Made by a program: the position numbers and the translations under genes. From Rhinopomastus cyanomelas (lineage: Eukaryota > Chordata > Aves > Bucerotiformes > Rhinopomastidae), in NCBI GenBank assembly GCA_013400115.1, contig VXBP01008528.1:105743-169742 (forward strand): a DNA stretch of 64,000 nt, read 5' to 3'. Under the pieces are notes generated by a model. The model ran no database searches, was not told the DNA's origin, and was given only the letters and a program-made list of their open reading frames with translations. Positions 54,005-64,000 of this stretch are shown here, in pieces (the first letter of the stretch is position 1; each line of letters starts with the position of its first letter).

Positions 54005-55233
54005 ACTAACAGCCATCCAATGCCAAATCACCCCATCCCTTCGACCCACTCCGAGAAAAAGTCTTGTGACAGCTCAAAAAGATTGTTCTTGTCTTGCCAG
54101 CAAATTCCTCACTTTACCCAACAGCATCAGCAGCTCCTGGGCAAGAGACTAAAGCCACCTCTACACTTGCTCTTGATAACAAATACTCAGGAGAATGTGC
54201 CTGACTAAGCTCTGCAGGAACAAGACCTCCTTCTGGTGAGCTTTTGGCTTGGTGCTTCACCATCTGAACCTAGCATCTCTGGGTTAAAAATGCACCTGGT
54301 GCAGTGCTACCAGCAACACAAGAGTTGTCCTAAGGAAGGATTTCTCCCACTGCCTGTGTAGTCCATGCACCAGCCAAAGTCCATCTCTTCAGCAAAGGGG
54401 CAAAGCTCTGGAGGAAGCTCGTACAGACAAAAGGCCAAACCCAGCCATGAGTTCATTAAAGCAAAACCAAAAGTCATGCTTGAGCACTCAGTCTTTCAAG
54501 CACCTCATCTTTCAGCATCTCTTCCACAGTGAGAGGACTCAGCTTTAGAGAAGAAAAGCCCAACAATGACAAAGATTCACAGAACAAGCTCTCCAGAGAT
54601 AGCCAGGGGAAGGTGGTGCCATCATAAAAAAAACTACTTATTACCTTCAGTCTTCTGTTTTAGCAGCAAGCACAGGCAAGCTGAAGTCCACCTGAATGGA
54701 CATCCCAGCCCAGAAGAAGCAGGCTGCTACCAAAGCAGAAGCTTTATTCTCTCATGGAATACCCCTCCCACTTAATTCCCCAATCACAGCTTCCAGACCT
54801 CCCTGGGCCACATGCAAAGATTTAGGCTGATTTACCTCTGAGTCACCCCGTTGACTGCACTATAGGAGGGATGGAAGTGAGACTCGGAAGGGATCCCAGC
54901 ATCCCCTTGAAGTCAGTCAGTGCTTCACACAGCAAACCCCAGGCTTTTCCAAAGGACATTTCCAATGATCCCTTATCCAGGGCATTCCCTGACCCTGGCT
55001 GCTTCCCCTGAACTCACCTCAGTGCTCCCCTGTTTATTTCAGAAGAGATCTGGCTTTGCCCTGCAGAAATTTAAAGAGAGAGCAAAATATGTGTCAAGTC
55101 AGAAAGATTTTTAACCTTATAGATTGAAAGAAATAAAGAAAAAAGGAGGCCTTGTACCCCACATGTGCAGATAGCAAGTGTGGAGGTCAAACCTAACGTG
55201 ACGTCTAGATTTAGTGAAGATGTTTGTGCACCA
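54005..55233. other. Unique sequence, nothing recognised
   Basis: About 1.2 kb without recognised repeat or gene. Confidence 0.5.
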
Positions 55234-55501
55234 TTCAATGTCATCTGGTGATAGGACGAGAGGCGACGGTTGTCAGCTGGAACACAGGAGGTTCCACATC
55301 AATGTGAGAAGGACCTTCTTCCCATTGAGGGTGACAGAGCCCTGGAACAGGCTGCCCGGGGGGGTTGTGGAGTCTCCTTCTCTGAAGATGTTTAAGACCC
55401 GCCTGGACATGTTCCTGTGTGACTTGGTCTAGCTGATCCTGCTGTGGCAGGGGGACTGGATGATCTTTTGAGGTCCCTTCCAATCCCTAATGATTCTGTG
55501 A
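55234..55501 (+). mobile_element. CR1 LINE fragment (subfamily A)
   Basis: From TCAATGTCATCTGGTGATAG to TGATTCTGTG. The last 72 ORF2 codons are open to the natural stop (55214-55432), the best-preserved C-terminus in the window. Lacks a few bases of GATTGGACT in the 3' UTR. Confidence 0.93.
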
Positions 55502-56755
55502 TTTCTCCACAAGCTCTCTTATTCAGGCCGATGTGAGTTAGCACAGGAAGCTTTTATTTCCAGAACGATGACCTCAGAGGGTACCTGTTAAATGGCACCT
55601 AAATGGCATTGAAAGTGCAGCTGAATCTGGTGCTTAGCTCAGTTCTTGGGGTCTCAACAAGCTTAAAAATAAGCTTGGGTTTAGGTGCTGAAAGTAGAGC
55701 CTGCAGAGGTGGTCTCAGAGGCTGCTGGTCCCCACCCCGAGCCTGGACTTCTCACTGCAGAGAGCATTTTCTTTGTCCCAAACTCAACATTAAGCAAACG
55801 GTGCAACGATGAGGGAGTGTGTGTTGAAAGTAGCCTGACACGACCCACTAAGTGTGAGAAATCACCTTCTCTGACTCGGATGTGAAACCCTTAGCGCTGC
55901 AAAAGCTGTCCCGGCTGCCAGAACTCTTCCCTTCAGCTGAGCACCCCAAAGCACTTCACGGGGAGAGAGATTGCTGGGTAGGAGCCAACAGGTGACAGTG
56001 CCCGAGTGACCGGAGGCTCAGCGTTGTCCCTGCCCTGCTGCGTTACCTACAGCCGCTGGATCTTCCCAGGCACCGGGTGGAGAAGGCTGCAGAGGAAACG
56101 TTTGGAAACTGAGGGTGCATTAGGGGAGAGACTGCAGGCACCGTGTGATTTATAGCTGCGGTAATGGACTGGGTCTCAGAGAGCTGAAATCCAATTATCA
56201 GCACTGCCAGCTGGAGCAGAATGCTTTAAGCCAAACTTTCTAATCAGTGCTTTCAGGTTAGGTTGGGTTTTAGAGGCGCTGACCCCCCGTAAGCTCAGCA
56301 CTGGCTACCAGACCCCTGGCTTTCTGCAAAACAGACCCTCCGTGTTGAAAGTCAGTCTCCCTTCCCTTATCCCAGAAGGAAAAAGGGAACCCCCTCCCCA
56401 CCAAATCTCATTACACTCGAGCCCACTGTGCTCAGTGTGGTTTTCCCCCCTTTTTCTGGGGAGAAAATGAGCAGCCTTACACTGCTCATTACTCAGTGTA
56501 GAAAGGACGCGGAGATGAGCATGAGAATAAGGGATGTGACTCCCCGCCTGTGCTTCCCCCCTCACGTGCACCAGGACCAGGGACGTTTCCATACCCACCT
56601 CACAAAGGGACTTGTGAGAGTTCATTCAGCTCTCTGCAGAAAGTGCCTTGAGATCCACAGATGGAACTTGCCGTAGAGGCACCGCGTTACTAACTAATGA
56701 GGTACGACCGTGCGTGAACAGAACACGCTCACGTGTGTTTTACAACATGAAGCCC

Positions 56756-56774
56756 TGTGTTGGGTCCCAACACA
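56756..56774. repeat. 19-bp perfect inverted repeat
   Basis: TGTGTTGGG and CCCAACACA around a central T. It could form a small cruciform or be a dimeric binding site. No known factor is assigned. Confidence 0.6.
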
Positions 56775-57567
56775 CGGATACATCCCAACCTGGAGAAGAG
56801 GATCAAGCACGTCCCAGAACATGTTGTCTTTTTTATTTCTGAGGTGAGGAGACACTCCCAACAAAAACTGTCGACTCTTTCGGGCCGCTGAAACCAAATT
56901 ATCTTTTAGGAAAAAATGTATTTTATTTTCAAAAAAAGAAGGGAGGATAAAAAGGAGGAAACAAAAAAACAGGAGAGGTTTCACACAGCGTGTGCCAAGG
57001 AACAGAACTTCTCCCCGGGTGTCTGTCCCTGAATAACAGAGACCTTGGGGGGTTTATCTCAACGGCAAAGATAAATGTGGACACTCTCCTCCCCCACTGC
57101 TCCACTGCAGTTCCTTGTGTGGACCTGGAGAGGTTTTGGTTCTGCCGCCGGAGCCTCCTTCTGCCTCCATCCAGCTCCCAGTGAATCCCCACCAACCACA
57201 GGTGCCCTAACGCAGGGTCCTCCATGCAGGCACAGAGGTCTGTGCTTTTGGGGGGGCTGCAGCCTGGGGAAAGTTGTCCCTAAAACAGGGAGTGAGGGCG
57301 GGGAAAGCAAAAAAAGGAGCAGTTTTATTTGCCTCGGCGGCGCCAGCGTGTGTGCCAGGACTGCGAGGACAAGCAGCATTTGGCTGCCGGAGGAACGGAG
57401 GGACTTTAGATTCTTACTGAGTAATCCTCCCTTTGGCAGTTGTACCACAGCGTCACGTTTCTTCCTGGGTTTTGATCACTATTTTTAACCCTTCATCCTA
57501 TTCCAAAAGGACCTGGATGCTGACGTGAAGTCAGCAAGTGGGATGCCACTAGCTCGAACCTAGGGCT

Positions 57568-57622
57568 TCCCTCCTCCTCCTCCTCCTTCTTCTCCTCCTC
57601 CTTCTCCTCCTCCTCCTCCTCC
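57568..57622. repeat. TCC/TTC trinucleotide tract
   Basis: About 55 bp of CTC/CTT units, all pyrimidine on the plus strand. A potential triplex-forming sequence. Confidence 0.9.
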
Positions 57623-60600
57623 AATTATGTTTCAGCATCTTTCAAAATCCACACTACACCCCAGATCTACACACATGGAAAAGATCAAAGGGCAAAGAAG
57701 GAGAGCAGGGATTAAGCCAAAGCTCTACAGTTCTTTCTGAATTACCTACAAAACATGGGAGAGAGAAACACATTTATTAAGTTTTTTGTGTAGTTGGGCC
57801 CTTCATGGCTTTTAAATCACCTGCCAGATATTCGTGAGGTGGAAATACAGCTAAACGAACGATCTGAAGGCAAATGTTGATCCGTCTGTGCGTGAGGTGC
57901 TCCGTGAGCCTGCCGACCCTCTTCCCAAGATAACACTGTCCCCCCCAATCCAAGCTGCAGGAGGAGGCCAGCCCTGACCACTCCATCCTCTCCCGATGGG
58001 GAAGCAGGTACTCCAGAAGCAGAGAGGATCCCTGGGGGAAGGGGAGAAAGTGGTGGTCAAATGAGACAAAGACACTCCAGGTAAGAGATTTAAAGATTCA
58101 CCCTTTACTGGATTCCTTGTGCATAGCCAAGTATATTCTTTGCAGGATCAGACATGACACAAACACACATGTACAGCAAACCCCAGCTCCACCGATTGCT
58201 CTTTGATCCTTCTCGTCCTTTCTGGAGGAGCTGGAATCCAAGCGAGTCTCTGGCTTTATCCAGACATGAGTCCATGCACTGAGGGAGAACTCATCCCAGT
58301 CCTCAGCTCCTCAATGTCTGATGCTTCACAGCTTTTCTTGCATAATTCATCTCAAAAGTGGAGTTACCAGCAGGGCAGCAAAGTGAGAAGTGTATAATGG
58401 CCTGTGATGATCACACACGGCTTCTGGGGAACAGGAGCCAGTGGTTCAGCTTCTTGTAGTAGCCAGAGGGAGCTGTTGGAGACTTCTCTCAGGAGCCGAC
58501 TTTGGCTTATCCTCCTCTGTGCCATGTAGGACACCCAAGGGTGCCCGTCCTGTCCCGTCCTCCAAAGTTACACAACAGCAAACAGCATCGAGTTCCAGGC
58601 AGCACGTTGGCTGCTTGCAATGAGTAGCCCTGGTTTGAGAGTCAGCAGCAAGAAACAAGCTCCACCACAGCTAATCTGCTCCTGGTTCCTCAGAAGCCCA
58701 AATGATCCTTTGACAGCTGCTGCTGGCGACCACCCCAGACTTAAAGGATGGCCTGAGAGGCAGAAACTGCACAGCAAAGCTTACGCTCATCCTTTTTGTT
58801 CATCCTTCTGTGCCCCACCTCCCCCCTAAAGAACATACAATTCATCATCTCCAGCGCACCTCTGCTGTAGGTGGAGGTCTGTGAGCACAGCCCAGTCCAC
58901 CCCGGACACAGGAGCCAGCAAATAAATGATTCTGTAAGCACCAGACATTAGAGTCCAGGAGATCAGACATTCATTGGCCACAGCACGGAAAGAGCTGTTT
59001 AAAGAAAAACAACTGCAGCAGCCTCAACCTTCTGCAGTCACTTTGACTAATCATGTAACTCACAGACACATCTTTCATCTGGAAAAACACCTTTTCTTTT
59101 CTCCCCCCCATCAGATTTAATGCCCCCGTGTCTCCAGGACAGTTGCCAGAGCACTGGGTGAGTGACATGACAACAAAAGCGGGGTGGGGGCAACTGTGTG
59201 ACTTGCTCACAGAAGTACCATATTCTCTCATAATTACATTGGGGGGTACACGAGGGGGTCCCCTGGTGTATCAGCAACCTTATTCACAACCTGGAAAGCT
59301 CCACGAATGGTATTAAGTACAGCAGCTCTGTGATCCAGGAGACACGAGTTATTGCTTTGCTAACCATGTGCTGGGCCTCCTTGGGCAAAGGAAGGTGCCC
59401 TTCCCACTCATCCTCCCTCCATCCACCCTGTGTCAATCAGACTCCACCTTTTCTGAGCAGGGAGAAGTCTCTGCAGGCGGTAGGGACAGTGCAATTTCAG
59501 GGAGAGCCTCCAAGCCCTACCTGACCTGCTCAACAGTAGCAACAAAGCAGAGCATCTCACCCCAGAGCACAACTGGTCTAGGCAGTCCAGGGAGCCAAAA
59601 TGCACCTGGATGGCGACACAGGACGGAGGTTCACTCTGAGCCCAGAGTAAAACTAGTGCTGGACCCAAAGGACTGATGCACATCTCCTCCTGTTATCTAA
59701 AGGCTGAGCTGCACGCTGCCACTTGGCTTAAAACTGGAGGGGCCTCGCTGGCAAAGTCAACTCCTCAGCCATGCCTTTGTCTGGCCAAGGGAAAACACAG
59801 TCATCAGCGCCTTGGAGGGATCGAATCGAGAGGCAGCCAATTCCCATCTGTAAATGCATCCCGTGAACTCGGGGATGCATCTACATCAAAGGAGTCACAG
59901 AATCATAGAAGGAGTGTAATGAGAGATTCTGAATAAATCAGGGAGATATTCTGGGTAAGATTTGATGCACGTAATCACTGAGAACATGACCATCAGAGTC
60001 GCCCCGTAGCAGTATCAACGCCCTGCAGGAACCTGTTCCCCTCCGTAGGATCTGTAGATGGCCAACCTGGAGTGAGCACACACAGTCCCTGACTGCAGCT
60101 AAAAAGAGTGTGCACGGTGTGATAGCTGCAGTCATCCTACTGACGACCTGAACCAGCTCTGCTGATGAGAATGGAGCTCTTCCCAGTTTGTACCTCTGGC
60201 AAATGAGACAAAGCTTTGGCCTTGACATTAAACCAGAGGTCCCAGAGCTCTCCCAGACTCTGCCAAGCATTTCTTCGTGGTGAGAGAAGCTGAAAACAGG
60301 CAGCCTAGCTCCCAAATTAACTCTATAAAAAGACCTCAGACTCCAGCATCCATTCACCAACTTCAAATCCGAATGAGCCAGCCCCATCACAATCAGTCCA
60401 AGAATGGCTCCTGGCTGATCATTTCATCTACTGAATGGATCCCCTAGAATAGATCTGGCTTCTCTGAAGCTCCAGTGCTTTTCTGTTCTTGCCTAACATT
60501 GACAATTCCAGCTGTGCACGTTCACCTGCCCCTGTCTATTCACTCCAGCACCTTCTGCAGAAGACACCATCTCGAGGAGCCGCCCAATTAAACGGGCAAC

Positions 60601-60913
60601 TGTTTGGTACCCTTTTGTGTTCTGGTGTCAGGTGCTGGAGCAGCAGCATTGCTGGGAGACACGGGATCTTTGGGAACTGCAGCACATTATTAGATTTGAT
60701 GAGATCCATTTTCCTGATGGCTTCTCCAAGATCTTTGTGCTAATTAGCTAAGAATACCACTGAATTATTTAATTATCTCTACTTTTGTGCCATAAAATAT
60801 GTTGTCATATCACACGATCTCGCTGTTGCCGTTCACAGTTAATGATGCCTTTAGAGTTGGCAATTTCCTTTGTTCTCCCTTCTCTGAGTGCTTTTTGGTG
60901 GTGCTGGCGAAGG

Positions 60914-60941
60914 AGGGGAGCAGGGTTTGGGGTGGGGGGGG
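60914..60941 (+). other. G-quadruplex-forming sequence candidate
   Basis: G4, G3, G4 and G8 runs with loops of up to 5 bases. Confidence 0.45.
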
Positions 60942-61963
60942 AATAGCAGGTTTGAAATGTTTGTGGGAAAAATCTCTCTCTAACTCCAATTCCCTGCTGC
61001 AATATGCACAACGGGTTCCAGTCCTCCAGCAGCCCCATGTAGTTCCTGCTAAAGCTACACAGAAGGATTTCCAGAGGAAGAGGGCAAAGAAGCCACGGCT
61101 GTGCAAGATTTTCAATCAGTAAGGAAGGGTGTTGGTCTTCTTTTAACTAAGGAAGAGGTAAATTATGACAATTACTCTGGCTGGTAGGGTCCTTAAGCAT
61201 TACTAATGAGCATTTATTGCCTGGATTATTGAAACAATGTGTGTGTTCCCCAGAGTGAAGAAGAACTGGGATGCTCTTTCCTTCTGAGCCCTGGGAAAAA
61301 GGCAGGGCAGCAGGAATGCGGTGCCGTTGGCAGGGAGAAGCTTCTTCCACAGCATCACGAGCACCAGCAGAGCTGCACAGGCGCTGGGAAACTGGTACCT
61401 TTTGTCAGCCCACGTTTTGAACTTCTGAACCGTGCGGCTGCCTTCCACCTTGCTCACAGAAAATGAGGGCAGCGCCAAGGCCGTTAAACCAGTTGAAAAG
61501 GGTTTGACGATGGTCAGAGCTGCAGGTTAACGTTGTTATAGCAGATGACTCCATGCTCTGGGTAGGATGGTGTCTCCTACCAGTTTTATTCTGGCTCTGT
61601 GCAAACGTACTAGGAATAAAGGTTTTTTACTTTAAAAGTACTGAGGTTCAGCCAAAGACTTCACTTTGAGGGAATTAAAGAGTTAACAAATTCATCAAAA
61701 AAGAGGAATGTTGTGCCATTTTCAGCTCGTGTTATGGCTGGGTTGAGAAGACTTTGTCTGTGCAGAGGCTGCAGTCAGATTTCAACATAGGCTGCACTTT
61801 CATATCAAGGATTTCTAACGTGAATGCGGTTCTGGATTAGAAATCGATTGGAAATGAACCAATCACCTAATCACTGCAGGCTTATCTCAGCTATAATTTG
61901 CTATCTGGCCCAATAAAATAAATAAGTACTCTGGGAACGATTCAGGAAAGAAAGGCAATCAAA

Positions 61964-62011
61964 ACGATCTTTCGAGGTCCCTTCCAATCCCTGACGTTCT
62001 GCGACTCTGTG
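61964..62011 (+). mobile_element. CR1 3' end scrap (subfamily A)
   Basis: CGATCTTTCGAGGTCCCTTC, then CAATCCCTGACGTTCTGCGA and CTCTGTG. The only CR1 in the last 8.5 kb. Confidence 0.8.
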
Positions 62012-62339
62012 AAAAAGGAGTCTCCTCTATTTCTTTCTGGAGCTGCAGGACTGTGGAACTGCAGGTACTGCAAAACCCCGGGAAATAAAAGAGCAACAAT
62101 GGAAAACTGCAGAATCCCTCGGAATTCTTTTTTACCTTTTACTGCCACCAAACCCCAGACCTTTCAGCACGGGGGAAAGTGAGATCCAACAAAGCTCCGG
62201 CGAGGTCAGAGTCACGGAGCTAAACGCTACAGCTGCAGCTCAGCCAGAACTCCGAGGCGCCAGAGTTTTGCAAAATTCATGTTATTTATTTTTTTTAAAT
62301 AAATCAACAGTTTAAAATAAAAAAAAAANCCAACCCTCC
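62012..62339. other. Unique sequence upstream of CpG block
   Basis: AT-rich near 62275-62328, with an A-run interrupted by an N at 62329. No gene signal. Confidence 0.5.
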
Positions 62340-62640
62340 CCTCAATCCCAAACCCCGGGCATTGTTTTGCCGCAGCCCCGCGCAATTCCCGCACCGCTCC
62401 GCGCAGCCGAGGCAGCGCGCAGACAATAGCGGGAGGGAGCCGGGGGCTCCGTGGAGGGGTGCGGGCATGGCCGCGCTTCCCCTGAGCTGCCTCAGCGCCG
62501 CGGATGTGCGGGGAGGACCGTGCGGGGGGGGGCACTGTGCCGGGGCGCAGCGAGCCCCGCACACACAAAAGCGCTTCGCTCGCCCCTTCTTGGGGGGTTC
62601 GGGGCGGAGGATTAAAAGCACTTGGGGAGTGGGGAGGGGG
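62340..62640. promoter_or_regulatory. CpG island
   Basis: I count about 32 CpG in the ~265 bp from 62340 to 62605, with high G+C, sharply bounded by AT-rich DNA. CpG islands of this kind mark vertebrate promoters. The plus-strand frame starting at 62467 (ATGGCCGCGC) and its antisense partners are unsupported by any family motif. Direction of any promoter is undetermined. Confidence 0.6.
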
Positions 62641-62642
62641 GT

Positions 62643-62643
62643 N
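62643..62643. other. Single unresolved base (N)
   Basis: Ambiguous base in a G-run at the edge of the CpG block. Similar single N at 62329 and 63698. Confidence 0.99.
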
Positions 62644-62980
62644 TTCCCCTTTTTCATTACTTGCATCACATCTTGCACAGAATTCTTGGGGATGCCTGAT
62701 ATTAAAGGTCTCGATAGCGTATTAGAGACAGTTTTAATTGAAACTACTCCCAGTCTGGTGTCTTATTTATTAATTTAATTTTCAGTGCTGAACGTGATCT
62801 TCAGTTCTTGACTCAGCCTGACTTACTCCTCCTGTTTGTTAATTGAGTTAGCGATTACTATTTATTTTCTCATCCATTTTCCTCAAGATAATTAAAAAAT
62901 GGATCTTTCTGTCCGCAGCTTCCTTTAATTCCAGTGGAAGTGTGCAACTACAGCAGCCGATGAAATTCTCGCTGTAGGAT

Positions 62981-62990
62981 CTATATAAAG
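62981..62990 (+). promoter_or_regulatory. TATA box candidate
   Basis: CTATATAAAG. It fits the consensus but has no supporting downstream exon. Confidence 0.2.
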
Positions 62991-63477
62991 CTAAGACAAG
63001 AAATCCTTGGAGGTGGATGTATAAAGTCAAAAAAAAAAAAAAATATAACCCCCGAATCCTTTTCTTTTGTCTGCAGAAGGTTAAAAAAAAAAACCCCAAC
63101 AACCGTTGCAGGAGGAGTTCTGGCTCCATTTACAGTCACTCACAAAGAAATTCTTCCAAGTGGATATTTATAAGGCAATTAAATTTCAATAAACCTGACA
63201 TTGCCTCAGATCACACGCGGCAACGTGGCCGGGGACCCCCCTGAACCCGCCTGCCCCGACCTGTGGGGCTGCGAATGGGGTCCGGGATGGGAGGGGGGGT
63301 GGTGAGGGTGACACCACACACGTCCTAGTCCCGTCCTTATTCCCTTCCTCTTTTTTCCTTCTTGCAGGAGCCACTAGAAAAAGGAGGTCGGTGGGGAGTG
63401 GGACACACGCTCCAGCTTTTACTCTTCCTCCTTATTTTTCCGTCTCTGCCAGTTGCTTCCCATTTCAGGTTTTTTTT

Positions 63478-63675
63478 CCCCCCTCGTCTCCCGAAGGCCC
63501 CGGCTCCTTCCAGCCGCGCGATCCCTTTAACCCGCCAGCCCCTCTAATTGATGTCTGGGCGAGTCTAGACTGGAAGTGATTGAACCAGCTCCCAATTATG
63601 CTCCTCGCTGCGCCGGAGCGGAGCGCAGCGGAGCGGGCCCAGCCCCCGCAGCCGCAGGGCCGCCGCCCCTACCCC
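63478..63675. promoter_or_regulatory. Second CpG-dense block
   Basis: CpG-rich at 63490-63550 and again at 63600-63670, the latter around GGAGCGGAGCGCAGCGGAGC, a short GAGCG/CAGCG repeat. The block is split by AT-rich sequence including CTAATTGATG. Confidence 0.5.
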
Positions 63676-64000
63676 TCTAACCACCCCCTCCCATACANAA
63701 AAGTACTTTTTGCCTGGCTCGGATGTGCGGGGATCGGACAAAGGTGCTGCGAACACTCTGCTTTATGATGCCGAGCAGGTAACAGCAAATAAACCTCCCT
63801 CGGCGCAGGTTTCTCCTTCGGGAAACAGAGAAATTATTTTTCTTGGGGAGGAATGTGCAAATTAAGGGGTTGTCGGGGCTTTTTCCCTCCACCCCATCTT
63901 CATGGAGGTAAAATAATTCAGCTCAATGACAGCGTCGATAAAAAGAAGCTACAGAGAAAATATCAAACAAGGTTGTGGGGTTGGTTTCTTCCCCCCCCCC
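63676..64000. other. Unique sequence to window edge
   Basis: No gene recognised. Ends in a C10 run at 63991-64000. Confidence 0.5.

Larger units (their letters stand above)
55502..61963. other. 6.5-kb CR1-free unique sequence
   Basis: Only a 16-bp CR1-tail-like phrase (59894-59909). Contains a palindrome (56756), a TTC/TCC tract (57568) and a G-rich run (60914). Several frames of 100-150 codons occur (for example 60390-59938 minus, 57075-57488 plus) but overlap antisense frames and carry no motif. Best read as non-coding, possibly regulatory, flank. Confidence 0.4.
62641..63470. other. AT-rich unique segment between two CpG blocks
   Basis: Contains TTAATTGAGTTAGCGATTAC (62838) and other homeodomain-type cores, a TATA-like CTATATAAAG at 62981, an A14 run at 63030, and acceptor-like tracts ending in CAG/GCAG at ~62920, 63077 and 63366. 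None is tied to a recognisable exon. Confidence 0.35.

Noticed and set aside
59894..59909. CACAGAATCATAGAA phrase as a CR1 copy
   Set aside because: Only a tail-length match of ~15 bp with no 3' UTR beside it. Too short to call.
59938..60390. 150-codon minus-strand frame
   Set aside because: No recognisable domain or neighbouring exon. Length is within chance for several kb of unique DNA with few stops.
63362..63547. Exon after a strong acceptor-like tract at 63366
   Set aside because: The following frame is low-complexity and no donor is convincing. Pyrimidine tracts are common in this segment.
1..64000. CRISPR arrays, bacterial operons, riboswitches or prophage
   Set aside because: The sequence is vertebrate nuclear DNA. 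The repeats are CR1 retrotransposons, not spaced CRISPR repeats.

Overview
This is a vertebrate nuclear window, almost certainly avian. I see no protein-coding gene I can name. The diagnostic signal is CR1, the dominant bird LINE retrotransposon: about 60 fragments on both strands, nearly all 5'-truncated, ending in the octamer-type tail ATTCTATG/ATTCTGTG. My hand tally is about 14 kb, roughly a fifth of the window. That is well above the 5-8 percent usual in birds and resembles the CR1-rich genomes of woodpeckers and relatives, so Piciformes is a reasonable but unproven guess.

Layout. Positions 1-23 kb are dense in CR1 of several subfamilies, separated by unremarkable unique DNA. They include nested copies at 9.8 kb and 22.6 kb, and a TATA box beside a Maf-like palindrome at 19.55-19.61 kb. 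Positions 23-31 kb are nearly CR1-free, apart from one gapped copy at 26.1-26.5 kb and a 57-base piece at 26.56 kb; a weak two-exon candidate lies at 28.7-29.1 kb. At 31.18-32.39 kb is a diverged tandem array of a ~212-bp unit (about five units) into which two CR1 copies have inserted. Positions 33-56 kb are again CR1-rich, with a nested pair at 38.1-38.5 kb, a likely twin-primed (5'-inverted) CR1 at 50.8-51.2 kb and the longest CR1 (826 bp) at 51.9-52.7 kb. Unique islands in this part hold a CpG cluster (40.6-41.0 kb) and an RFX-type X-box palindrome beside a G-quadruplex candidate (42.6-42.8 kb). From 55.5 kb to the end CR1 almost vanishes: one 48-bp scrap. This segment ends with two CpG-dense blocks (62.34-62.64 and 63.48-63.68 kb) and AT-rich sequence between them, the look of the flank or promoter region of a developmentally regulated gene that may lie beyond the right edge.

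How the parts relate. Subfamily A CR1 copies (3' end reading ...GGATTGGACTGGATGATCTTT...CCCTTCCAATCCCTAATG...) are the ones inserted into other repeats in every nested case, so A was the most recently active lineage here. Older material is represented by other CR1 subfamilies and by four weak MIR-type SINE remnants. All open reading frames I inspected are best explained as CR1 ORF2 remnants, antisense shadows of CR1, or chance; the few exon-like exceptions are listed with low confidence. Assembly gaps: 79 N at 26356-26434 and single N at 62329, 62643 and 63698.
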